Below are positions 9,905 through 20,760 of a stretch of DNA of 64,000 nt, in pieces (within the stretch, counting starts at the first letter, position 1; the number at the start of each line of letters is the position of its first letter). A model generated the notes under the pieces. That model did no database searches. It had not been told where the DNA came from and was given only the letters and a program-made list of their open reading frames with translations. This DNA comes from Turnera subulata (taxonomy: Eukaryota > Streptophyta > Magnoliopsida > Malpighiales > Passifloraceae), in NCBI GenBank assembly GCA_028386065.3, contig JAKUCV010004429.1, forward strand, positions 23,409 through 87,408. Reading direction: 5' to 3'. A program made the position numbers and the translations under genes.

Positions 9905-11597
9905 AAGTGAAAAGGAGATGCAAAAGTGTGCTTTTATACTTTATATATTTCAAAGAATACACACCAGGTGTACACTACACATAAGTAGAATGGGTGCACA
10001 TGAGCATGTGCACAAATCAATGCTTATTCTTCCTCCCTTTTACACTTCACAATACTATACTAGGGTTGCCCTCTTGCTGTGTTGCTTTTTTTACTTTACC
10101 ATTGCTTCATGGTGATGACTCTCTATGCTTTGTTTAATGATATGAATCTATTATTTTTTTATTAAAAAAATATATATTATACTAGAGTTGCCCCTCGCTA
10201 TGCTACGGTATGAGTCACTAGAAAATGTTTGTAAAAATTAGAATATTTCCAAAGAAATTTATTTTTCAAATTAAAATATTCTCTGAAAAGTCTTGTCTGA
10301 AGTAAAATGGTATAATGTTACCAAAAGATGTGTCCTAATATCTATATCAATATGTTTTTTTACAAAAAGTTTCTCTTTCCACTCAATAGACATCTTGATA
10401 TTTATAAATACCCAAATATCATTTGCACAAAATGACACAATCAGAAAATTTATTTTACAAACTCTCTCCCATTATTTATGGTTACACTTTACTACAAGTT
10501 TTCCTCCTTACTTTACTAAAAACAAATGTGCTCTACTCTCTACCTCCTCATTATTGAATACACAAAAAGCATGCTCACCAGTAATAATATTAAGTCTGAG
10601 CAGGTGGTGGCAATTCCATTGTGGAACATCATCCAAAGAAAGCCTTCCAACTTTGAAGGAACAAGGCCCATCTATACACAAGGCTTCAAAGCCGGCCTGA
10701 CAGTGGGAGAGAAAAGGGATAGATGCCCTGTTTTAATAGAGTAAACTCCATCCTTGCTATTCTTCCAAATCCATTTATCCTCTTTCCTTTCCACCAATCT
10801 TGTTAGTCTAAACAAGTGATTAGTTGATTAATTAATAATTAATTAAGGCTAATCATATTTAGCATGTAAATATATATTTTTAATAATTTTGATGATCATT
10901 ATATTGCTTTGATGATTAAAAAACATATTGGTTAAGTGTTTTGTGTTGTTTGAGTTTTAGGCAGAAACATTTGGCTCCACGAAGAAATCAAAACAGAGAA
11001 GATTTGGCTCCACAGGCTGTAGAACAAGCTGTCACTATCAATCTATATTCCATGTGGTCCCAAATTAGTAGTTTGCAATTAAAATGCCAACCAAAGTCCA
11101 AACCTGTAGCTCAGGTGTTAGAAAAAGATCTGGAAAGTGGTCCTCACACCTTCTAAGCATCTAGGAAGCTTTGGTGGTCCATACAAACAAGCTGTCACTT
11201 TCGGCCAATAAAACATGTGGTCCCGAAAAGTAGGTGATATTTAAACCAAGTCAACTAACGGCTAAACTTGCACTCCAAGGGTTAGAAAACGTTCAGAAAA
11301 GTGGTCCTCACATCCTCTCTCTACCTTGGAAGATCTGGTGGTCCTCACTTTCTTTTTTTGGAAAACTTTTTAAAGAAAAAGAATTGCAGCTCAAGTATTC
11401 TCTAGATTTGACTTGCCTACATGGACTGTTTTATTGGAAAAGCAAGAAGTCAACTCCTATGCCACCTGGACATCATGTGGCCATTATGTGAACGTTGTGA
11501 GACAGCTTCCCCATCTTGAGAATCTATATATAGAGGTTTGAAACCTCATTATAAGTAGCACTTCAGCCTATGGAAATATTCTGTGATATTTAGCTTC
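9905..11597. other. Non-coding region with a diverged tandem duplication and a TATA box
   Basis: No gene recognised. Two segments starting at 11024 and 11187 (period 163 bp) share acaagctgtcact, catgtggtccc and gtggtcctcaca, so this is an old tandem duplication. A strong TATA-like ctatatatagagg sits at about 11524, shortly before the LTR fragment at 11598. Two similar strings, actagggttgccc (about 10059) and actagagttgccc (about 10181), may be remnants of a short repeat. It could be part of an unrecognised element; I cannot name one. Confidence 0.4.
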
Positions 11598-12431
11598 TGT
11601 GAACACCCAAATTTAGCCATCTATTTTGTTTTATTGGATTATTATTGTGTTTTAGAGCCCAAAGTTAATTATATTAATTTTTGGTCTTTAATTTGCCTTA
11701 AGAACCCAATGAATAAATTCATGAACTATCCTTATAATGAGGCCCAGGCTTAGCACGAATTTTCAAACTTATTTGTCTCTGATTTTCGTTGAATTAGAGG
11801 CCCAATTTAAGTTAGTATATTATTTTGCCTATCTTATGGATAAAAGAGGAATAATTTTAATCCTTGGAGTGTAGGTTAAATAATTGAGTTTATATAGAAA
11901 GAATATGGAGTTTACCTCAAGAAAAGGGAGTTTTGCTGGTCTGAGAATCTTAGCTTTGCGTGCAAGAATCTGATTAGAGTCAAAAGAGGAAAACCCGATT
12001 AAAATAGGAAGAACGTGAACAGTAGCCGACTGAGTCGGCGGTCATGGCGACATGACCGCCACCAGCCGGCGGTCAAAGAGGGAAGACCACCACCAGTCGG
12101 CGGTCATCGCGACAAGACTGCCCTCACCTAGCGGTCATGCGTCCCAGAGTCGACCACTTTTCTATTTTTTCTCTTTTTTGATTCCTACCCTTAACCATTG
12201 GATTTAGGGGTTTAATCTCAACCTTAGGATCAAAACCACGCCCCCTCAGAGCCTGAACACTAATAGGACCCTTAAAACACAATTTTGGGGGTTGGCCTAA
12301 TAGCTTTTTGCTTGGGAAAACTCTACTATTTTCTTTTCTCAATTCGATTTCTTTACTTTTTTCTGCTGGATCTCACGTGGTGTGTTGTTTAGTTTTGTCT
12401 CTGCAGTAGTTCTAGAACCAATCAAGGTGGA
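11598..12431 (+). mobile_element. C-family Tat LTR fragment, plus orientation
   Basis: Begins precisely with the LTR terminus TGTGAACACCCAAATTTAG and matches, inverted, the outer ~860 bp of the LTR at 35071-36513, including the GGCGGTCAT/ATGACCGCC cluster (12030-12140). It stops abruptly at 12431, where minus-strand pol sequence of element A begins. The rest of this LTR and its element are missing, so the junction is a rearrangement rather than a simple insertion. Confidence 0.8.
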
Positions 12432-13546
12432 CGAAGCGATCTATGACCCTCAAGTCATGCACTAGCTGCCTCACCTACTTTAATACCAAGACCCCCTTCT
12501 TCAATCCTCTCTCTTTAACCCGCTTATTAAAAGCTCGAGCTATCCTTCTTTGATATCCTTGCACATGGTACAAGGCTAAAAGTCTCTTCTCATCGAGTAA
12601 TGTTAATTGGTCAAGTCTTTATTGCACCCATTCCGTCTCAAGGAGTCTACTTTTTCGAGCTACCCTTAATGATTGCACTTCAAGTTTCACGGGTAACACA
12701 ACTTCCATGCCATATTCCAAGAAATATGGGGTTGCACCCCGTTGATGATCTCATGGATGTTCAGTGTCCCCATAATGCCAATGATAGTTTCTCTGCCCAC
12801 TCCTTGTGAGTAGATATCATTTTTCCCAAGATAACCTTCACATTCTTATTGGCGGCTTCAATTGCACCATTGGCCTGTGGTCGATAAAGCGATGATCTGT
12901 GATGCTTAATCCCGTACTTTTGGCATAATATTTCAACATCGGCTTTAAAGTGCGGGCCGTTATCTGATATCAACTCGCTTGGGACACCATACTGGCAGAT
13001 TATGTTTTTGAGGATGAACTTAGTTACCTTCTTAGATTTCAGGACAGTATATGACTCAGTTTCCACCCATTTGGTGAAATAATCAATGGAAACCAATATA
13101 TACTCATGTCCATTCGTTGCCTTCGGGGTTATTTTTCCAATGAAATCGATGCCCCATACCGAGAATGGCCATGGCGAGGATAAGGGCGTTAATGGTGACA
13201 ATGATCTAAGTTGTAGGTTCCCGTGAATTTGGCATGTACGACAGCACTTCACAAATTTTGCACAATCAGCTTCCATTGTTAACCAAAAATATTCCAACCG
13301 TAGGATTTTTCGGACTACCATATCTCCAATATGTGGACCCTCATCTTCCCCATGCACTCTCTTTATAGTCTTCTCTACTTCTTTTGCATTCACACACAAC
13401 AGGTGGACACCCGTGGCATGCCTTTTGTAAAGATTCCCAACACATATAATATAACCTTCGGCTGATCTTCTTAGAGTCTTCTTCTCACCGACTATTTTTC
13501 CCTCGGGGAATGTCCCTCCCTTAAGGAACTCCAGGATGTCTTTGTA
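12432..13546 (-). pseudogene. Integrase of Tat element A
   Basis: The core is open at 12761-13399. It shows the HHCC zinc-binding end (CRTCQIHG), and catalytic residues D (SIDYFTKWVE), D (ISDNGPHF) and E (GAIEAANKN), so the catalytic triad is present. Downstream parts to 12432 continue the similarity in broken frames and end at the rearrangement junction. It would insert cDNA into the genome; here it is a relic. Confidence 0.88.
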
Positions 13547-14408
13547 CTAGTGATCAATATCACCATCATCCTTGGTTTGGCTGTGTAGTGGCTGATCCAA
13601 TCCTGTAGTAGTAAGAGTTATGATGGGGGGTTCGCCTGAGCACGAATTATCCAAATAATTCTGAAACCAGAACTCGCCCGTCTCCTCTCTTTGAATAAAA
13701 GATGGCCTACTCCTTCTTTGGACCGTCAATGGTAAGATGATAGCGTTATTCGGCATTCCCATCATTGAAGAAAGTGTGGCTAAAGTATTAGCAAACTGAT
13801 TGTCTCTTCTAGGCACATAATTGAAATCAATCATGCCTAACTTGGATGCTAACATCTTCAAATAGTCGTGGTAAAGTGCCAACTTTTCCTCCCTGATCTT
13901 CCATTCTCCTTTGACTTGGAATACCACCAAAGCCGAATCTCCTAACACCCTCATCTGCTTTCTTCCTATATTTAGTGCTATTTTTAGACAGATGGTACAT
14001 GCCTCATATTCAGCCACGTTGCTGGTAGCTTTGAGTTCTAGCTTATAAGAAATCAAATATGTCGCCCTATCAGGGGATATAAGAATTACTCCTGTCCCAA
14101 AGCCGCTTGCATTAGCTGCCCCGTCGAAATACATCTCCCAGATCGGTATCTCTATGTTCATTATCTCCTCATTCGAGAACTGTGGCTCGAACCTTTCATT
14201 ACCTCCTACTAGCTGAGAGGCTAGAAAGTCAGCTATGGGTCCTCCCTTGATGGCCTTCTTAGACACGAATCGAACATCAAACTGTGATAGGATTACCACC
14301 CATCTATTCGTGCGGCTACTTGGTATTGGTTTCTCCATCTTGTACTTAATAGGGTCCATCCTGAAGATGAATAAGACTTCAAAGGAGATGAAATAATGCC
14401 TGAGCTTT
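13547..14408 (-). pseudogene. Archaeal-type RNase H of Tat element A
   Basis: Starts with the connection segment (MDPIKYKMEKP) and contains a second RNase H domain: YFDGAANASGFG, AEYEACT, LGDSALVV. The fourth acidic residue, normally in a FADALA-type motif, is asparagine here (NQFANTLA). The 271-codon frame is open. Upstream it is cut by the chromovirus insertion at 14414; removing the insertion plus one TGACA restores the frame (TWACQKLRHYF). Confidence 0.87.
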
Positions 14409-14413
14409 TGACA
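14409..14413. repeat. TSD TGACA, left copy, of the chromovirus unit
   Basis: TGACA immediately before TGAAACGCCC. The partner copy is 19624-19628. The host pol frame is restored when the insert and one copy are removed. Confidence 0.88.
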
Positions 14414-15149
14414 TGAAACGCCCGTATCCCAATTTACAAATAAGATACTTAAACAAGAGGAATTTTACCAAAATGCCCCTGAAACCCGGGACACGAAATC
14501 CAATACATAAACATTATCTGAAAATCTTAATAAACTGAGATGTCATAAAGAACAAAGGTAAACCGGCTTATCAAGCCATAAATTAACCCGGGAACTAGCC
14601 CAAACATTATCAAGAATCAAATCCCGGCAACCAGCCGATAATGTAATCAAAAACAAGAATGACATCTCAATAGAATCCAATGCAACGGACGAATAAGAAA
14701 AAATAAAACAAGAGAAGAAAAATGATATGCATGTCGCCTCTATGGATCCAACCGGGAGAAGAAGCACAGCTACCTGCTGGGATAACCACGTCCATACTCC
14801 GGAAAGGAAGAGAGAGACATCACGCTAACTAAGAGTCTGAAAAACAACAGTGGCGATTATGTGAGTCGCCTACTCAGTGAGCAGTATAAATCTAATTATG
14901 TAAGTGTGCAAGGCAAGCTCGAAAGGAGTGTAGAGAAAACAAGCACAAGTAAGCAAACAAACAATAACCAGTACCAACATGCCAACACATAAAAGTAGAC
15001 AATATGTTTTACATCTGTTTGTGTGTTAATTATATTATTATATTTATTATTCAGGGCCCCCTACTGTGTGGGTCGAGCTCGGTCCCGTCTCATGAGACAA
15101 CCAGGGTGAAAGCCCAATATAACTAGGCATATAGCCCAAATATCACCAT

Positions 15150-15180
<31 letters not shown>

Positions 15181-16470
15181 AAGGGAGGTAGAAAGGGAGA
15201 GGTAGAAGGAGGGAGGTAGAACCGGTCATCACAGACCCATATGCTAAACCGCATATACCATGCTATCCCGCATGCAAACCCGAGGGGTATCACTTCCCGC
15301 TCGAACCAACTGGTCATCAGCACACAGTAGTATATCTTTTATAGTATATCATTCTTATTCATACTTAAGAGTTCATGTGTGCCAAAAAGTTATGATTTAT
15401 CAGGGTTGTGTGAATTATTCATTAAATCAACATCCGAGTTTCCAACCCACATCACATCACACAGTTCACCCAAAATCATATCACATGTTATATCCCATAA
15501 CAGTTAAGCAAGACATGATTGTCCAACAAATAGCAATACACAGGCACACAATACAGATCATGGCATGTTAGCAAACAAGGCATGCAACTCAGACAAACCA
15601 ATCTAACAAGCACATGCATACAAACATAAAAAGACTTATAAAGTCACCTCAACGACGATTATCCTGTGGAGCTTTCCCCAAGACAGATCCTCTAGCTCCC
15701 GAGGTGTTACACGTGCCTGAATACCGGCACACACAATAATTACAAAACAATTATAACAAACCGTGCATGCATGATACTTATATGCTCAACTGAGTAAAAA
15801 CCCGACCCTAACTAACCAGTTTATGATTTCAGGGTCTAAGCCCAAAAGGATATATCTCCTCACCAAAAACTCCAAAAGACAAGGACCTAAGGTTAACCGG
15901 GCTTAAGCCCATCTAAATCCAAAATAATTTCTCGGGCCTTAAGCCCACTTCCACAAGTCCGCAATAAAACCAATTTATGAATTTGGGCTTAGAGCCCATT
16001 CCTCAAAGTCACTTTCGAACCAATTATGCCATTGGGCCTCAAGCCCATATCTTAAGATCCATCAAAGTCTTAAGGTCTTTAAAGTTAGTTAGTTGGGCCT
16101 GGCTCCGGTTTTTCCTAAATATCGTCCTAAGGTCATTCCCGAGCCCAAATGTTCCCGGCCTATGGTTCTACCCTTGTCGGTAAATTCCGGCCACACACAC
16201 TCACATCCCCGCACACGGTATTCCACTAACTCTCTTTGAATTTAATTGTACATATGCCGATAATATTAATTTATGTACAAACAAAATCGAGTCTTAACTC
16301 GGGAATAAATACCGTTAATAATCCGCGAAGATTTCTGTTCGCCGAAAAGTACCCGAGTCCTCGTCGGATTCCGGTCAGCCTCGCCGGAAAAACACCAAAA
16401 ACTGTCCGAACGAAAACACAACCAACCTGCCAGCAATGAACAACAACCCGACACAAAATTCAACACAAAA
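14414..16470 (-). mobile_element. Chromovirus LTR, minus orientation, lacking about 1 kb of its U3 side
   Basis: The U5 terminus is at 14414. It carries the family landmark ggcccc-ctactgtgtgggtcgagctcgg (15055-15085) and a GA-rich microsatellite (15150-15220), both also found inverted in the plus LTR at 18870-19020. Similarity ends near 16470, where sequence switches to plus-oriented element 3' end. The breakpoint is approximate. Confidence 0.75.
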
Positions 16471-16517
16471 CTTGATACGAAATTTTGAGGACGAAATTTT
16501 GTTAAGTGGGGTAGAAC
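16471..16517 (+). pseudogene. 3' end of chromovirus polyprotein plus polypurine tract
   Basis: One frame reads RNFEDEILLSGVEL then a stop that overlaps the LTR start. This is the typical C-terminal tail of Tekay/Del-type chromovirus polyproteins. The purine-rich AAGTGGGGTAGAAC just before TGTAACGCCCC serves as the plus-strand priming tract. Nothing else of the internal region remains. Confidence 0.75.
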
Positions 16518-19500
16518 TGTAACGCCCCGATTTTCGTTAATTAATTTTTATGGAATTTCCAGAATTTTTGGAGTTTAATTTCCAATTTTACCCCTTTGCA
16601 TAATTTTCGGGTTTTTGGTCAAGGAAAATATTTATTATCCTTGGGAAATCTTATTTTAAGTTGGAGTTATTCCTTGTTCGGGTTTCATTGGAAGTAAATC
16701 GTGTTTTGGGCTGAAACACAAAGTTTAATGTAGTTTTGACCAAAACTCGTCGTATGAAGAGAGCATAGCCATGAAACTCAAGCATGGCTTGTGTTTTGAC
16801 CAGGATGTGTGGCTACGCTGACCTGAGGCGCCAGGAGGACAAAACGACGTCGTTTTGTTAACCAAAATGACGCCGTTTTGAGCACCAGCCGAACCCTAGG
16901 TATATTTCTTTCTTTTATCTCTCTCCTCTCTTTCCTCACTCTCTTCTCTTCCGGTTTTGGCTCACACTCCCCACAATCTCCCTTCTCTCATTCCCTTCCT
17001 TTCCACTCAAAACCATCGCACCATTTTCTCTCTTTCTTATCCTTTTCCTTTCATGCCGCCGTCTGTTGCAACGAAGAAGGGGGTGGTTTGGAGAACCGGT
17101 GACGGGTCCTTGTGCGGGAACTCGAGGCGCAGGTCGAGCTCGCCGCCACCGTTCGCTACACTCCCTTCGAACCGTCACCACCGTAGCCTGCACATCGAGG
17201 ATGCGAGCTCAGGTTTGGGGCTTGACGAGGAGGCCTATGCGTGGAGTCGCCGCCTCTGTGCGCGTGGGCTGGAGGGACGGCGTGACTGAATCATCACTAC
17301 CGTCGTGAATGGGTAAACTGCCTTGCTTCCCTCCTACTTTCCTTTTCTCTTCTCCTTTATTCTTCTTGTTTCCCGAGTTGTTGCCTAAACGGGTTGTTGC
17401 TGTGTTTTGGCGGTGGGTGTTCTGGTGGGTTGTTGGCGGCAGGCCTGCGGTGGTTAGTTGCGTGGGTGTTCATGTTGTTTCGGGCAGTGAGGATTCATTC
17501 TCGGTTTCCAGTGTGTGCAATTGATCTGGGCAGATTCAATATTGGGCAATGGGTTTTTCCGGTAAGAATCTGATGTCCAAATCTCTTTCTATTCTTTTAA
17601 TTGATGTTCTGCGGGCTGGTTGTTTGGATTGAATGTCGTTTTGTTGGATGTTTGGGTTCTGGGCAGATTGTTGTGGTTTTTCTGGCATTGTTGTGGAATT
17701 TTCCGGCAAGGCTGACCGGAATCCGACGAGGCTAGGGTTGCTGTCCTGGCAAGGCTCGGGTTGCTGTCCCGGCAAGACATAAATTTCTTTTCCGGTATTA
17801 CATGGTAATTCTCGTTGTTGGCTGTTATTTGATTTTGTACATGACATGTAGTGTAATTGTATTTAATCATTGTATTAAAATGAGAAGGGTATAGTGGATA
17901 CCGAGTTTGGAGAGTTGAGTGGCGTGGCCGGTATATGTCCGACGCACGTAGTAACTTTAGGCCAGGAAGTTTGGGCTCGGGAGTTCAATTTGATACAGTT
18001 ATGAGTATGAGTCAGGCTTAGGCCCAATTAATGACATAAGATATATATGGGCTTAGGCCAAGGACTATTACGGATGTGGGCCTCGGGCCCAAAGAAAGAT
18101 AAAACCTTATGGTTTAATTTAAGTGGATTTTTAGTCTCGGGCTAAGATTGTAAGATTGGACGGACTTAGACCCATGATCCGTTTTAACCGGACTTAAGGA
18201 GTACAAAGGATTTATCGTTATAGTCACGGCATTAGCATATGCATTCACCGTAGATGATGTGAACCTTATGTGTTGTATAGTGTTATGAATATAGGAACGC
18301 CGAGGCAGAACGAGGCTTCAGTTCCGAGGCAATTATTATGGCCCAGGTGAGGACATATAAACCCTTGTATGCATTACTGCCTACAATACTCGGTTAATTA
18401 ACATGAAATGCAAAGTGGTAATATTTGTTTGGCACTGAATGCTGTATGCGTGTATGCTTGTTGTGCTGATGTTGCTATTTGCAAAGTGTATTATGTTGAT
18501 GATACCTATGATGTTGTGTGTCTGATTATGTGACCTGTTGTCCGATGTGATATATTGTGCCTGTCGAGCATGACTTGTTTTGTTATGTTAAAACATATGA
18601 GATATAGATTTGTGGTTTGTGTGGTGGACTGTAGGCTGGAGGCCCGGACTTGAGAATAAGATATTAAATCCACACAACACTATTTGATCATAACGTATGG
18701 CACAACTATTTAAGCATAATTGAGAATAACGAACTATAATAATTCTACTATGGGGCTGTTGGCCGGTTGGTTCGAGCGGGAAGTGATACCCCTCGAGATT
18801 GCATGCGGGATAGCATGGTATATGCGGTTTAGCATATGGGTCTGTGATGACCGGTTCTACCTCCCTCTTTCTATCTCCCTCTTTCTACCTCCCTCTTTCT
18901 CTCTGTCTGTCTCTCTCTCACTGATTGTATTGGCCCTTGCCCTGATTATATTAGGCTTATGCCCTGGTTATCTCATGAGACAGGACCGAGCTCGACGCAC
19001 ACAGTAGAGGGCCCTAATAAAATATTAATTCTTAATAATAATAAAATACAACGATAATAATATAAGTAATGATAAGTGATGGTTTGAAGTCTGATGATGA
19101 CTTGTGTTGTGTATTGTGACTTGTTGCGCACTATGATTTCTACTGCCTGATGCCGGTATTTGTGGTTGATTTGTATTTGTATACTCTGGTTTATTTGTTT
19201 GCGATGAGACAGTGGTTGGTCTCACCCCCTCACAGTCTTTACACAGGTTAGCTGATCGATGATCAGAAGAGCATATCAGCAGGTGGCGGTGCTTTCCTCC
19301 TCGGGTCGGATCCATAGAGTTCACTGCATACATGTTATTATAGGGTGCATTGCACGCTTGTTGCTATGCATTTTTGTCTTCTGCTGCGTACTTGATTCCA
19401 TTGTATTATTTATTATTTGATTAAATTTTGATCATGTTGTTGATATCGTATCCCGGGTAGAAGGGCATTTTGGTCACTTCTCATGTTGTAATTAATTTAA

Positions 19501-19623
19501 TGGGTTATTTGGGATACGAGTGTTTAGTTGATGATTTTCGTGTCCTGGGATTGATAAGGGCAATTTAGTCATTTTATATTTAAATTCTATTTTATATTAA
19601 TAAATTGGGACACGGGCGTTTCA
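16518..19623 (+). mobile_element. Complete 3.1-kb Tekay/Del-like chromovirus LTR, plus orientation
   Basis: Starts TGTAACGCCCCGATTTT after a polypurine tract and ends GGGACACGGGCGTTTCA, followed by the TSD TGACA. The size (3106 bp) fits the long LTRs of this lineage. It contains the palindrome CAAAACGACGTCGTTTTG (16840-16857) and a second copy of the motif (aaaatgacgccgtttt, 16864-16879), and a CT-rich microsatellite (18870-18920). ORFs within it look like chance. Confidence 0.85.
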
Positions 19624-19628
19624 TGACA
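19624..19628. repeat. TSD TGACA, right copy, of the chromovirus unit
   Basis: Directly after GGGCGTTTCA; partner at 14409-14413. It continues into element A pol (agcccatgtcaag). Confidence 0.88.
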
Positions 19629-20760
19629 AGCCCATGTCAAGTCCACACAAGTCTTCTACACCATGTTATAATTTAATTCATACCCATTGAGCTTCTTGTT
19701 TAAATAGTATATGGTTGTCTTAGTGCGAGAACTTGGCAGGTATTGGGCTAGCATTGCACCCATGGATTCTTCCGTGACAGTCAAATACAATAATAATGGT
19801 CTTCCTTTAATTTGCTCAAAGGCTTCTTAGCACTTGTTATCCCATAAAATGGGGATCCCCTTTTTAAGCAACTGGTGGATGGGTGCACAAATGCTAGAAA
19901 GTTGGGTGATAAAGCAACTGACACACTGGATTTGTCCGAGGAAGCTTCAGATTTCTTTCTCACTCTTTGGGGTTTATAGTTCTGAAATGGCCTTGATCTT
20001 GGAGAGATCCACCTCTATGCTCCCTTCACTCACCATGAAGCCCAATAATTTCCCTGCTTGGACGCCAAAAACACACTTTTGTGGGTTAGTCCTCATGCCA
20101 AACTCTTGGCATATTTCAAAGAATTTCCTTAGGTTAACCACATGGGATTCTCGCATCTCTGATTTCACGATCATATCATCGTAAACCTCCACTTCTTTGT
20201 GTATCATGTCATGTAAGAGTGTAGTAGCCATCCTTTGATATATGGCTCCAGCATTAATCAAACTGAAAGGCATGACCTTGTAACAAAATATCCCCCATTC
20301 AGTTCGGAATGATCTTGTGCTTGTCCTCTGATGCCATTTTTACCTGGTTATATCCTGAAAACCCATCCATGAAAGACAATAGTGCATGTCCTGCCCGTAG
20401 CATCCACCAAAAGATCAATGTGTGGTAAAGGAAATTCATCCTTTGGGCAAACTTTTTTCAGATCTCGGTAATCCGCGCACATCCTTACTTTTCCATCCTT
20501 CTTTAGGACTAGAACAATGTTAGCCAATCATTCTGGATACTCAATAACTTCCAAAAACCCGGCCCGAATTTGCTTCTCAACTTCTTCTTTCACCTTCAAG
20601 GCCCATTGGGGCTGGAGACGACGGGCTTTCTGCTTTACTGGTTTGGCATTGGGAAAAAGAGGAATTTGGTGTTGGGCGATGGCTGGGTCGATTCCCGGCA
20701 TGTCTTCATAGGACCATGCAAACACGTCCACATATTCTTTAACCAAAGTTGCCAAAGTCT
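19629..20760 (-). pseudogene. Reverse transcriptase and first RNase H of Tat element A
   Basis: Starts near 20755 (EYVDVFAWSYEDMPGIDP, IAQHQIPLFPNAKPVKQKAR), then RT fragments (FRTEWGIFCYKVMPFSLINA), the active-site region EVYDDMIVKS, in which the valine of YVDD is missing, and MRTNPQKCVFGVQAGKLLGF. RNase H remnants continue to 19629. Several stops and frameshifts; not functional. Confidence 0.87.

Larger units (their letters stand above)
14414..19623. mobile_element. Compound chromovirus insertion with U5 LTR ends on both sides
   Basis: A 5210-bp unit inserted in the pol of element A. The left part (14414 to about 16470) is an LTR in minus orientation, the right part (16518-19623) a complete LTR in plus orientation. 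About 48 bp of the plus element's internal 3' end lie between them. Both outer borders are therefore the same LTR end: TGAAACGCCCGTATCCC on the left and its reverse-complement type GGGACACGGGCGTTTCA on the right. The two LTRs are clearly diverged, so they come from different copies or subfamilies. A 5-bp TSD flanks the unit. A normal element would have one U3 and one U5 end. Confidence 0.82.
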
